A stretch of 9,770 nt of DNA from JASHVB01 sp049522565 (GCA_049522565.1 JBEKNT010000259.1:1-9770); one strand, 5' to 3'; positions 1-6,004 are shown, counted from the stretch's first letter. Numbers and translations are program-made. Notes: generated from the letters alone by a model not told the origin.

Positions 1-72
1 CAAGGGCTCCGCCCTTGGCGGGGATCCAAGGGGCAGAGCCCCTTGGTGGGGTTCCAGGGGCAAAGCCCCTGG
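1..72. repeat. Cluster of three GC-rich hairpin repeats
   Basis: Three near-identical palindromes follow one another: CAAGGGC-TCC-GCCCTTG at 1-17, CCAAGGGGC-AGA-GCCCCTTGG at 26-46 and CCAGGGGC-AAA-GCCCCTGG at 54-72. Each has a 7-9 bp perfect stem and a 3-nt loop, with a spacing of about 27 nt. The array may continue beyond the left edge of the window. It lies 80-150 bp past the stop codon of the minus-strand amidase, so transcripts from that gene would run into it. It could act as a terminator or RNA-stabilising element, although no T-tract is present. Repeats of this kind are, from general knowledge, common between genes in Acetobacteraceae and related alphaproteobacteria. Confidence 0.85.
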
Positions 73-153
73 CCTTGCTGCCTTCACCCGATCGCCCTCA
101 GCCTCCGCGCTGTCGCGCCTCGCCGTGGTCCGCTTCGCGGGCGGAGGTTTCCG

Positions 154-1548
154 TCACGACAGGTCCGCCACCGGAATCGGCTCCGCTTGCTCCAGCACCC
201 GCGCGGCGCGCAGCACCAGGTCGTCGCTGTACTGCGCCGCGGCGAGTTGCACCGACCGCGGCATGCCGTTCGCGCCCAACCCCAACGGGACGGTGATCGC
301 CGGCTGGCGGGTGATGTTGAACGTGAAGGTCCACGGCGCCCACTGCGTCCACAGCGCCTCCACCGGGTCCACCGTCGGCGCGTCGGCAAGCGGCGGGCCA
401 GCCGGCACGGTCGGACACAGCACAAGGTCGAACGTCTGGTGCAGCCGTGCCATGGCGTGCGCCGCGGCGGCGCGCATCGCCTCGCCGTCCAGGTACTGGA
501 TCGCGCTCATTCCGGTCAGTGCCCGCGCCACCTCGTGGATGCCCGGATCGAGCAAGCCGCGCAATTGCTCCGGCAAGGTCGCGACCAGGCGGGACAACGC
601 CGCGCCCCAGACGCCGGCGAAGATCGCCCGCGTGTCCGGCAGATCGGGCCGCGCCTCGTCCACCGTCGCCCCGGCCTCGGCCAGCAGCGCCGCGGCGCGT
701 TCCACCGCGGCGACACCCTCCGCATCGACCGGCGCGTCGAACCCGGGGCGGCGCAGCACGCCGACCGACAATCCGGACACGCCGTTTTCGATCCCGTCGC
801 GCCAGTCCCGCCCGTCGTCCGGCACGCAGAACGGGTCGCGCACGTCGTAACGTGCCATCGCCGACAGCATCAGCGCGGCGTCGCGCACCGAGCGGGTCAT
901 CGGCCCCGCGACCGACACCCCGACGAAGGCGCTGGACGGCCATAGCGGCACCCGCCCGAAGGTCGGTTTCAGCCCGACCAGGCCGCACCACGCGGCCGGG
1001 ATGCGGATCGAGCCGCCGGCGTCGGTGCCGACATGCAGCGGTCCGAAGCACGCCGCCCCGGCCGCGCCGGCGCCGGACGACGATCCTCCCGTTGTCACCG
1101 CCGGGTTCCACGGATTGCGCGTGATGCCGTGCAGCGGGCAGTCGCCGGGCGACTTCCAGCCATACTCGGTGGTGGTGGTCTTGCCGACGATCACCGCGCC
1201 GGCCGCCTTCAGCCCCACCACGGACGGCGCGTCGTCCGCCACCGGGGCGGGATCGGAGGTGCGGCTGCCGCGGCGGGTGGGAAAGCCGGCGAGGTCCACC
1301 AGGTCCTTCACCGTGCAGGGCACACCGTCCAGCAGGCCCAGCGGCCGGCCCACCCGCCAGCGCATCTCGCTCTCGCCCGCCGCCTCCAGCGCCCGCGGGT
1401 TCAGCACTGCGAAGGCGTTCAGGCCCGGGTTCAGCCGGGCGACGCGCTCGGTGACGGCTTGCAGCACTTCGACCGGGCTCAGCGAGCGCCGGGCATACAG
1501 CGCCAGCATGTCTTCGGCGGACAACAGGGCGGGATCGGTTGCTGGCAT
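154..1548 (-). CDS. Amidase (amidase signature family)
   Basis: This 464-residue protein is a typical amidase-signature (AS) hydrolase, which cleaves a carboxamide to an acid and ammonia or amine. The catalytic triad is visible: Lys81 in CTVKDLVDL, cis-Ser156 in TTGGSSSGAG and nucleophile Ser180 in GTDAGGSIRIPA. The 75- and 24-residue spacings equal those of GatA. The downstream GLVGLKPTFGRVP stretch is also diagnostic. The ATG at 1548 was chosen because the family N-terminus (SAEDMLALYARRSLSPVEV) begins just after it and AGGAA lies about 9 nt upstream. A start at 1662 would add an Arg-rich, non-family extension. No signal peptide is seen, so it is probably cytoplasmic. There are no gatB/gatC neighbours, so a GatCAB role is unlikely and the substrate cannot be told. 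It stands alone, facing away from the TIR gene. Confidence 0.93.
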   Translation of the reverse strand: MPATDPALLSAEDMLALYARRSLSPVEVLQAVTERVARLNPGLNAFAVLNPRALEAAGESEMRWRVGRPLGLLDGVPCTVKDLVDLAGFPTRRGSRTSDPAPVADDAPSVVGLKAAGAVIVGKTTTTEYGWKSPGDCPLHGITRNPWNPAVTTGGSSSGAGAAGAACFGPLHVGTDAGGSIRIPAAWCGLVGLKPTFGRVPLWPSSAFVGVSVAGPMTRSVRDAALMLSAMARYDVRDPFCVPDDGRDWRDGIENGVSGLSVGVLRRPGFDAPVDAEGVAAVERAAALLAEAGATVDEARPDLPDTRAIFAGVWGAALSRLVATLPEQLRGLLDPGIHEVARALTGMSAIQYLDGEAMRAAAAHAMARLHQTFDLVLCPTVPAGPPLADAPTVDPVEALWTQWAPWTFTFNITRQPAITVPLGLGANGMPRSVQLAAAQYSDDLVLRAARVLEQAEPIPVADLS

Positions 1549-1584
1549 GCGGGCGTTCCTGACCGAGTGTAAGGCCCCAGAATG

Positions 1585-1623
1585 GACGCGTCGGCGCGTC
1601 GTGGGAACCCGTTGCGTGCAACG
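1585..1623. promoter_or_regulatory. Inverted repeats upstream of the amidase
   Basis: Two perfect inverted repeats lie 37-75 bp upstream of the amidase ATG: GACGCG-TCGG-CGCGTC at 1585-1600 and the 14-bp palindrome CGTTGC-GT-GCAACG at 1610-1623. They are well placed for an operator or for a hairpin in the leader RNA. No convincing -35/-10 pair was found beside them, so this is a weak regulatory call. Short palindromes are also expected by chance in GC-rich DNA. Confidence 0.3.
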
Positions 1624-2241
1624 ACCGGGGGGGCGGTGGCGGATCGGTGGGCCGATGGCCACCGCGTCTCATTTCGCCTCGGATGACGCGCGGTCGCGTG
1701 CTGGGAGCAATGGCCGGAGGCTGCCGCCGGCCGTCGGGTCGCCGTCTCACGGGGCACGGGCCTCTTGCCGCGGCTGCTCGTTAATGGGCGGTCAGCGCGA
1801 CAGCAGAGCCGGCGGCACCGCTGGGCATGGGGTGTTAGCAACCATGGGGCGCACCCGCGCGGTTCGTCGCCCGATGTGCCCTGCGTTTTGGTGCATGGGC
1901 TTCTGCCATTCGTGCCATGCGCCGCGACCGCGTCTTGCCGCGTTCTGCTGCGCGGAGTCTCTGAGGGCGGCACCCAGGGAGCAGCCATGCCATCGGAGGG
2001 TCCGCGGCTGTCGTTCATTCGGGAAAGCCGTCATGACCCTAGCCGTTAGTTGGCGCCGCCGGCTGACGGATGCAAGCGGCTGTGGCAATCCGCGCGAATC
2101 GCTCTCTGGCGTGGGCTGCGGCGACCCGTACGACGTCACCGACCTCGACCGGCGCCGCCGTATCACGCTGAAGGTGGTACGCGGCGAGGCACGGACCCGT
2201 CCGGCCTCCCCGGCCATCTTCGGCGCTTCCACGGTCAACGG

Positions 2242-2271
2242 TTGGCGCGCCCGCGGTGCGGATTCTATAGT
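2242..2271 (+). promoter_or_regulatory. Candidate sigma70 promoter of the TIR-Sel1 gene
   Basis: TTGGCG (2242-2247) and TATAGT (2266-2271) are separated by 18 bp. The -10 matches TATAAT at five of six positions; the -35 matches TTGACA at four. Transcription would start near 2278, giving a leader of about 30 nt that contains the GGGGAG Shine-Dalgarno (2294-2299). TATA-like sequence is rare in this GC-rich DNA, which adds weight. Confidence 0.5.
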
Positions 2272-2308
2272 GCGGTGAGAAAACGACCGCACCGGGGAGC
2301 GACTTTAG

Positions 2309-3379
2309 GTGGCGCTGACGCCGACGGGGTTCTGGAGCTACACGAGCGGCGACGACGCCGCCTCGGGCGGACGGCTGAGCCAGTTGCGCCGGCTGTTGGC
2401 CAATCGGTTGCAGCAGCAGGTCGGGCGGCAGCAGGTGCACCTGTTCCAGGACGTCGAGACAATTCCGCCGGGAACGCAATGGGAGAAGCGAATCGAGGCC
2501 GCGCTGGACGAGGCGTCGTTCTTTGTGCCGATCGTCACGCCAGGGTTCCTGCACAGCGAATGGTGCGCGCGGGAGGTCAAGTCGTTCCGGACAAAAATGC
2601 GGGCACGCGGCCGCGACGATCTGATCGTGCCGATCCACTATCTGGACGTGGACGCATTCGAAACGGTGCGGCGTGCCGAGTGTGCGGACCCCGAGGTGTT
2701 CCGGTACTTGCGGACGTTGCAATGGGTGGATTTCCGCGACCTCGAGCCGCTGGACCCGGGCGCGGCGGAGGTGCGGGTTGGGTTGGGGCGGGTCGCGAAA
2801 GCGATTGTGGACGCACTCTATCGGGAGGTACCGGTTCCCACCCCGAGGCCGGCGCCGCAGACGCTACGGCCCACTGCGACGACGCAGGGTACGCCTGCAT
2901 CTGGTACAGTCGGAGCGGTGTCTCCCAAGGAGGCCTCTCGAAAGGGGGACGATGCTTATTACGGTCGTAAAGACTACGCCGAGGCAATGCGCTGGTACCG
3001 GATGGCCGCGGATCAGGGCGACGCGGAGGGACAATTTGGGGTCGGTAAGCTCTACCACTGGGGGGACGGCGTTCGTCAGGACTACGCTGAAGCTATGCGG
3101 TGGCATCGCAAGGCGGCCGATCAGGGTAACTCGTCGTCCTACTTCAGCATTGGCTTGATGTACATGGAGGGGCAGGGCGTTGCGAAGGATTTCGCAGAAG
3201 CCCTACGTTGGTTTATGAAGTGTTCGATGGCCGACTCAACAATATTGTTAAAGATCGGCGAGCTTTACGCTGAGGGCGGGCCAGGGCTCCAGAAAGACCT
3301 CGCCCAGGCAAGGCAGTGGATGCAAAAATCCGCTGCTGCGGGCCACCCAACCGCCAAGCGGTGGCTGGCCGAGCATTAA
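2309..3379 (+). CDS. TIR domain protein with C-terminal Sel1-like repeats
   Basis: This 356-residue protein has an N-terminal TIR domain (about residues 5-170) and Sel1/TPR-like repeats (about 209-353), joined by a Pro/Thr-rich linker (about 173-205). TIR signs are GFWSYTSGDD at the first strand, HLFQDVETIPPGTQWEKRI, and FFVPIVTPGFLHSEWCAREV. Aligning WEKRIEAALDEASFF with SARM1 places Glu59 at the catalytic glutamate of TIR NADases. The repeats show the Sel1 pattern (DYAEAMRWYRMAADQGDAEGQ, then three more degenerate copies), a protein-binding scaffold. The GTG start is forced: the codon before it is TAG, and GGGGAG lies 9 nt upstream. It probably degrades NAD+ or makes a signal from it as an immune or stress effector, but no partner gene is adjacent and the activity is inferred. 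There is no signal peptide or membrane segment. The Sel1 part has locally AT-richer codons (around 3240), a weak hint of foreign origin. Confidence 0.9.
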   Translation: MALTPTGFWSYTSGDDAASGGRLSQLRRLLANRLQQQVGRQQVHLFQDVETIPPGTQWEKRIEAALDEASFFVPIVTPGFLHSEWCAREVKSFRTKMRARGRDDLIVPIHYLDVDAFETVRRAECADPEVFRYLRTLQWVDFRDLEPLDPGAAEVRVGLGRVAKAIVDALYREVPVPTPRPAPQTLRPTATTQGTPASGTVGAVSPKEASRKGDDAYYGRKDYAEAMRWYRMAADQGDAEGQFGVGKLYHWGDGVRQDYAEAMRWHRKAADQGNSSSYFSIGLMYMEGQGVAKDFAEALRWFMKCSMADSTILLKIGELYAEGGPGLQKDLAQARQWMQKSAAAGHPTAKRWLAEH

Positions 3380-3596
3380 GGCACCCCTCGTCTGTGCGGT
3401 GCTCGATCGGGTGGGTTTGGTCTTGTTGGCCGGTTGTCCGTGGTTGGGCCGATTGGCTGCCCTGCTGTGTCCGCGGCGACGCTGCAAGCCGGTCGCGTGA
3501 TCCGGCAGGCCGGCTGTGCGCCGCGCGGGCCAATGCCCGTCTGTGACGCCGGCCGCGCCGCGTGCGAACCAACCGCACCGTGGTGGCGGCGGTTGT

Positions 3597-3899
3597 TCAG
3601 GCGGCCGCCTCGGCTTCCATCTTCTCGCGCAGGATGCGGTTGATCTCGGTCTGGTATCCCGGCCCCTTGCGGCGCAGCCAGTCGAGCACGTCCATATCCA
3701 GGCGGAGCGAGATCGCCTCCTTCCGCGGCTTATAGAATTTGCCTCGCACGGCGGTGGCCCAGTTGGCTTCGGGAGCAGGGGGAAAATCGTCGTCGTCCCC
3801 GATCCGGGCCTCGATCTCGTCCAGCCGCGCGATCTGTGCCGCAGTCAACTCGCTGCCATCAGCGGTGCGATACGTGTCAGAGGTGCGATGCTTGTTCAT
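3597..3899 (-). CDS. brnA: BrnA antitoxin
   Basis: This 100-residue protein is the antitoxin of a type II BrnT/BrnA module. Its C-terminal half carries the BrnA ribbon-helix-helix: KEAISLRLDMDVLDWLRRKG (about residues 60-79), then GYQTEINRILREKM. The N-terminal half is acidic (GDDDDFPPAPE, 34-44), the part that in this family wraps the toxin. As known for the family, BrnA binds and neutralises BrnT and represses its own operon as a DNA-binding complex. The ATG at 3899 has GGAGA four bases upstream. The first 23 nt overlap the end of brnT, a sign of translational coupling. The toxin-first order is the normal one for brnTA, but the reverse of most type II modules. Confidence 0.93.
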   Translation of the reverse strand: MNKHRTSDTYRTADGSELTAAQIARLDEIEARIGDDDDFPPAPEANWATAVRGKFYKPRKEAISLRLDMDVLDWLRRKGPGYQTEINRILREKMEAEAAA

Positions 3900-4176
3900 A
3901 GCGTCTCCGTTCTCCCGCATCGGCGGGCCGCATGCTGATGATATGGACCCAGTCCACGTCGTCGCCGGCCGGGAAGGTGTGCACCACGACCACAACCTTG
4001 AATGTGCTGCCGGCGAACAATGTGCCGATGGTGTGCCACCGCTCCTCCTGCTCCCCGACACGATCGAAAACAGTGACGGCGAACCGGTCTGCGAATACCG
4101 CAGCGGCTGAGGCGAAGTCCAGGCCATGCTTGCGAAGGTTCCGTTGTCGTTTGTCCTCGCGCCAGGTGATCTCCAC
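3877..4176 (-). CDS. brnT: BrnT toxin (RelE-fold ribonuclease)
   Basis: This 99-residue protein matches BrnT, a RelE-like RNase toxin that halts translation by cutting RNA. The family pattern is present from end to end: MEITWREDKRQRNLRKHGLDF at the N-terminus, AAVFADRF, then EERWHTIGTLFAG, the hydrophobic strand KVVVVVHTF, and IISMRPADAGERRRYE at the C-terminus. Length is normal for the family (about 90-100), so it looks intact. The start is GTG at 4176, with a purine-rich GAGGGGGG 8 nt upstream. Starting at GTG may keep toxin output low. It is the first gene of the operon and overlaps brnA by 23 nt. The operon faces the TIR gene tail to tail and is divergent from the deacetylase. Confidence 0.93.
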   Translation of the reverse strand: MEITWREDKRQRNLRKHGLDFASAAAVFADRFAVTVFDRVGEQEERWHTIGTLFAGSTFKVVVVVHTFPAGDDVDWVHIISMRPADAGERRRYEQASHL

Positions 4177-4208
4177 GTCTCACGCCCCCCTCGGAGGCGT
4201 TGAGATTG

Positions 4209-4245
4209 CTCGTGCCGCGTTAAGGTTCGGCAAAGACGGCACGAG
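4209..4245. promoter_or_regulatory. 9-bp inverted repeat in the brnTA leader
   Basis: CTCGTGCCG (4209-4217) and CGGCACGAG (4237-4245) are perfect reverse complements separated by 19 bp. They begin at about the predicted brnTA transcription start and end about 32 nt before the brnT GTG. They could form a second operator or a stem-loop in the leader RNA that limits brnT translation. The two possibilities cannot be told apart from the sequence. Confidence 0.4.
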
Positions 4246-4252
4246 CGCGGAC

Positions 4253-4274
4253 GTATATACCATTCCGCATATAC
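4253..4274 (-). promoter_or_regulatory. Candidate BrnA operator: paired GTATATRC repeats
   Basis: On the minus strand GTATATGC (4274-4267) and GTATATAC (4260-4253) form a direct repeat with 14-bp period inside the brnTA promoter. GTATATAC is itself a perfect 8-bp palindrome and covers the -10 box; the other copy lies in the spacer. Ribbon-helix-helix regulators such as BrnA typically bind pairs of short palindromic sites, so this is a fitting autoregulation site. The assignment rests on position and symmetry only. Confidence 0.45.
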
Positions 4275-4282
4275 ATTTTCAA
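4254..4282 (-). promoter_or_regulatory. brnTA promoter
   Basis: Read on the minus strand, TTGAAA (4282-4277) is followed after exactly 17 bp by TATATA (4259-4254). Both boxes match the sigma70 consensus at five of six and four to five of six positions, with the best spacing. Transcription would begin near 4247, about 70 nt upstream of the brnT GTG. The short AT-rich patch stands out in otherwise GC-rich DNA. Confidence 0.72.
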
Positions 4283-4457
4283 TGCAGTCGGGATAAGCGG
4301 TGCCGAAAACCTGACCCCATGGAAATCCGACGGAAGGAGCGGCCCGGCCCCGGCAGATCCGACGCACCAGCGACGGACGCGTCCGGCCCGCGTCCCCGCA
4401 TTCCCAACCGCCCCGAACGCGTGCAGCATGCGGGAAAACCACGCGGAGGGCACCCAA

Positions 4458-5360
4458 ATGACCACCAGCAAGCACCCGGATGGCGAGCCCTGGCAGTGGC
4501 CGGAAGCCACGTGGCGCAAGATCGTCGGCCGCGCCCGCGCCGGCCGCAGCATGAAGCCGAAGACCTGGCCCGGCGCCGCCCGCTGCGCCGTGGCGATCAG
4601 CTTCGACGCTGACCATGAAACGATCCCGTTACGCGACAACGACGAAAGCCCGATGCGCATCAGCCAGGGCCAGTACGGCCAGCGCCAGGCCACGCCGCGC
4701 ATCCGCGCCCTGCTCCAGCGCGAGGCGATCCCCGCCACCTTCTTCTACCCCGCGGTGTCCGCCCTGCTCCATCCGGAAGAAGTGCGCGGCATCGCCGAAG
4801 ACGGCCACGAGATCGGCATCCACTCGTGGATCCACGAGGCGAACACGTCGCTGCCGCGCGAGGCGGAACGTGACCTGACCTTCCGTGCCGCGGAAACCCT
4901 GTCGCGCATCGCCGGCCGCGATCCGGTCGGCATGCGCACCGCAAGCTGGGACTTCTCGGTCAACACGCTGGACATCGTGCGCGAACTGAAGCTGCTGTAC
5001 GACAGCTCGCTGATGGCCGACGACGACCCGTACGAGCTGACGGACGAGGGCGAACCGACCGGCATTATAGAACTCCCACCGGAATGGATTCGCGACGACG
5101 CGGTGTACTACAATTTCGTCCGCTTCTCGGCGCTGCGACCGTACACGCCGCCATCCGCGGTCGGCGAAATCTTCACCGCCGAGTTCGACGGCGCATGGGA
5201 AGAAGGCGGCATGTTCCTGCTGACGATGCACCCGCACATCACCGGCCACCGCTCGCGCCTGCCGGTGCTGGAGCGGCTGATCAAGCACATGAAGGCGCGC
5301 GGCAAATGCTGGTTCGCCACGCATGCGCAAGTGGCAGAGTGGTGCCGCGATAACGTTTGA
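4458..5360 (+). CDS. NodB-fold hydrolase (polysaccharide deacetylase family)
   Basis: This 300-residue protein belongs to carbohydrate esterase family 4-like, metal-dependent hydrolases. The motif-1 acids are Asp50 and Asp52 (SFDADHETIPL); metal histidines are His122 and His126 (HEIGIHSWIHE). Arg160 (GMRTASWDFS) and the C-terminal MHPHITGHRSR (His258, His260) complete the site. DAD rather than DDG in motif 1 and the HPH tail resemble the HP0310/PuuE/cyclic-imidase branch, whose members act on small amides or imides. No signal peptide or membrane anchor is seen, so a cytoplasmic small-molecule substrate fits better than cell-wall polysaccharide; the real substrate is unknown. ATG 4458 has GGAGGG 7 nt upstream and is preferred over the start at 4428. 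It is a single gene between two toxin-antitoxin operons; its stop lies 3 bp before the ccdAB -35 box. Confidence 0.88.
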   Translation: MTTSKHPDGEPWQWPEATWRKIVGRARAGRSMKPKTWPGAARCAVAISFDADHETIPLRDNDESPMRISQGQYGQRQATPRIRALLQREAIPATFFYPAVSALLHPEEVRGIAEDGHEIGIHSWIHEANTSLPREAERDLTFRAAETLSRIAGRDPVGMRTASWDFSVNTLDIVRELKLLYDSSLMADDDPYELTDEGEPTGIIELPPEWIRDDAVYYNFVRFSALRPYTPPSAVGEIFTAEFDGAWEEGGMFLLTMHPHITGHRSRLPVLERLIKHMKARGKCWFATHAQVAEWCRDNV

Positions 5361-5363
5361 AGC

Positions 5364-5392
5364 TTGCCACGCGCGGGGGATGCGCATAGAAT
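5364..5392 (+). promoter_or_regulatory. ccdAB promoter
   Basis: TTGCCA (5364-5369) and TAGAAT (5387-5392) are separated by 17 bp; each box has one mismatch to the sigma70 consensus. Transcription would start near 5399, giving a leader of only about 15 nt that still holds the GGAGG of ccdA (5404-5408). The promoter lies wholly in the 53-bp gap after the deacetylase, so ccdAB can be transcribed on its own. Confidence 0.68.
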
Positions 5393-5398
5393 GCGCAT
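5380..5398. promoter_or_regulatory. Candidate CcdA operator: tandem ATGCGCAT palindromes
   Basis: Two identical 8-bp palindromes, ATGCGCAT at 5380-5387 and 5391-5398, form a direct repeat (ATGCGCATA twice) with an 11-bp period, about one helical turn. They flank and overlap the -10 box. This is the arrangement expected for cooperative binding of two ribbon-helix-helix dimers, which is how CcdA-type antitoxins repress their own operons. A similar ATGCGCA also occurs inside the deacetylase end at 5323-5329 and may be chance. Confidence 0.6.
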
Positions 5399-5413
5399 AA
5401 CCTGGAGGCGCCG

Positions 5414-5659
5414 ATGGCCTATGTTCCGCGCGGGCCCAAAAAGCCGGTCAACATGACGTTGAGCGAGGATTTGGTGCGTGAGGCGCGCAGCCTGACCACA
5501 AACCTCTCCGACACCGTCGAGAAGTTGCTCGCCGACTACGTGGATACACAGCAGAAGAGGCGCCAGGAGAAAGCGCGACTGATCGACGAAAGCATCCGGC
5601 TCATCCAGGCACACCAGGAGGAATTCGGGCTTTGGGGTGAGGAGTTCTCCACCCTCTGA
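5414..5659 (+). CDS. ccdA: CcdA-type antitoxin
   Basis: This 81-residue protein is a CcdA-family antitoxin. The N-terminal part is a ribbon-helix-helix DNA-binding domain: PVNMTLSEDLVREARSLT (about 11-28) followed by NLSDTVEKLLADYVDTQ (30-46). The charged C-terminal helix KRRQEKARLIDESIRLIQAHQEE (48-70) and the WGEEFSTL tail are the usual CcdB-binding region. The ATG has GGAGG five bases upstream. The stop overlaps the ccdB start by one base (TGATG), so the two are translationally coupled, antitoxin first. It likely represses the operon at the tandem palindromes just upstream. Confidence 0.92.
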   Translation: MAYVPRGPKKPVNMTLSEDLVREARSLTTNLSDTVEKLLADYVDTQQKRRQEKARLIDESIRLIQAHQEEFGLWGEEFSTL

Positions 5660-5985
5660 TGGCGCAATTCGATGTGCATGTCGCGCCGGGGCGGAATCGT
5701 GCCGCGGTACCTTACGTTGTGGTCGTCCAGTCCGGGCGCTTCGACAAACTGGCGACGCGGCTGGTGATTCCGCTGATGGCCATCAGGACCCGGACGAGCA
5801 TCGAAGGCCTCATACTGACGCCGGAGTTCAGGATTGAAGGCAAGCTCGTCTACCTGAACCCTCTCGAAATGCAGACGGTGCCCCGATCGGCGCTTGGCAA
5901 GCATGTAGCCTCACTCGCCGATGACGTTCTGAGCGCGCGTGTCATCATCGCGATCGATGAGGCGATCAGCCGCGCTTACGGCTGA
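5659..5985 (+). CDS. ccdB: CcdB-type toxin
   Basis: This 108-residue protein matches the CcdB family (MAQFDVHVAP, YVVVVQSGRFDKLATRLVIPL, LNPLEMQTVPRSALGKHVASL). Classical CcdB (101 residues in F plasmid) traps DNA gyrase and depends on its last three residues, Trp-Gly-Ile. Here the C-terminus reads AIDEAISRAYG and no WGI tripeptide is present. The fold looks intact, but gyrase poisoning cannot be assumed. Either the target contact differs or the protein is a weakened toxin kept as part of an addiction module. The sequence reads through without frameshift. No further gene follows in the same operon; the next gene has its own regulatory site. Confidence 0.9.
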   Translation: MAQFDVHVAPGRNRAAVPYVVVVQSGRFDKLATRLVIPLMAIRTRTSIEGLILTPEFRIEGKLVYLNPLEMQTVPRSALGKHVASLADDVLSARVIIAIDEAISRAYG

Positions 5986-6004
5986 TCTCGATTATTGCCG
6001 GGCG

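Larger units (their letters stand above)
1549..2308. other. Long intergenic region without a convincing gene
   Basis: This stretch of about 760 bp separates the divergent amidase and TIR genes. Open frames exist on both strands, but their translations are rich in Arg, Cys, Ser and Pro, show no recognisable motif, lack good ribosome-binding sites and mostly continue frames that are antisense to the amidase. No tRNA-like or transposase-like sequence was seen. It contains the amidase 5' palindromes (1585-1623) and the candidate TIR promoter (2242-2271). It could hold an eroded gene or an unrecognised small RNA, but nothing in the sequence shows that directly. Confidence 0.6.

Noticed and set aside
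98..1750. 550-codon open frame on the minus strand overlapping the amidase
   Set aside because: It is in another frame of the amidase gene; its translation is Arg/Gly/Pro-rich without motifs, whereas the chosen frame has the complete amidase signature.
1765..2049. 94-codon open frame in the gap before the TIR gene
   Set aside because: No Shine-Dalgarno, mixed composition and no recognisable motif; overlaps other equally poor frames.
1001..2278. 425-codon open frame on the plus strand crossing the amidase 5' end and the intergenic gap
   Set aside because: Half is antisense to the amidase and the rest is Arg/Cys-rich with no family motif or ribosome-binding site; open only because stop codons are rare in GC-rich DNA.
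2309..3379. Thoeris or CBASS operon
   Set aside because: No SIR2/SLOG, cyclase, SAVED or Argonaute gene lies next to the TIR gene, so a named multi-gene system cannot be claimed.
3571..3594. AACCGC/GCGGTT hairpin just past the brnA stop as a terminator
   Set aside because: The stem is only 6 bp with a 12-nt loop and no T-tract follows on the minus strand; too weak to call.
3597..4616. BrnA frame extended to 339 residues
   Set aside because: The BrnA homology begins at the ATG at 3899 with a good GGAGA; the extension runs through brnT and the promoter region in a non-protein-like frame.
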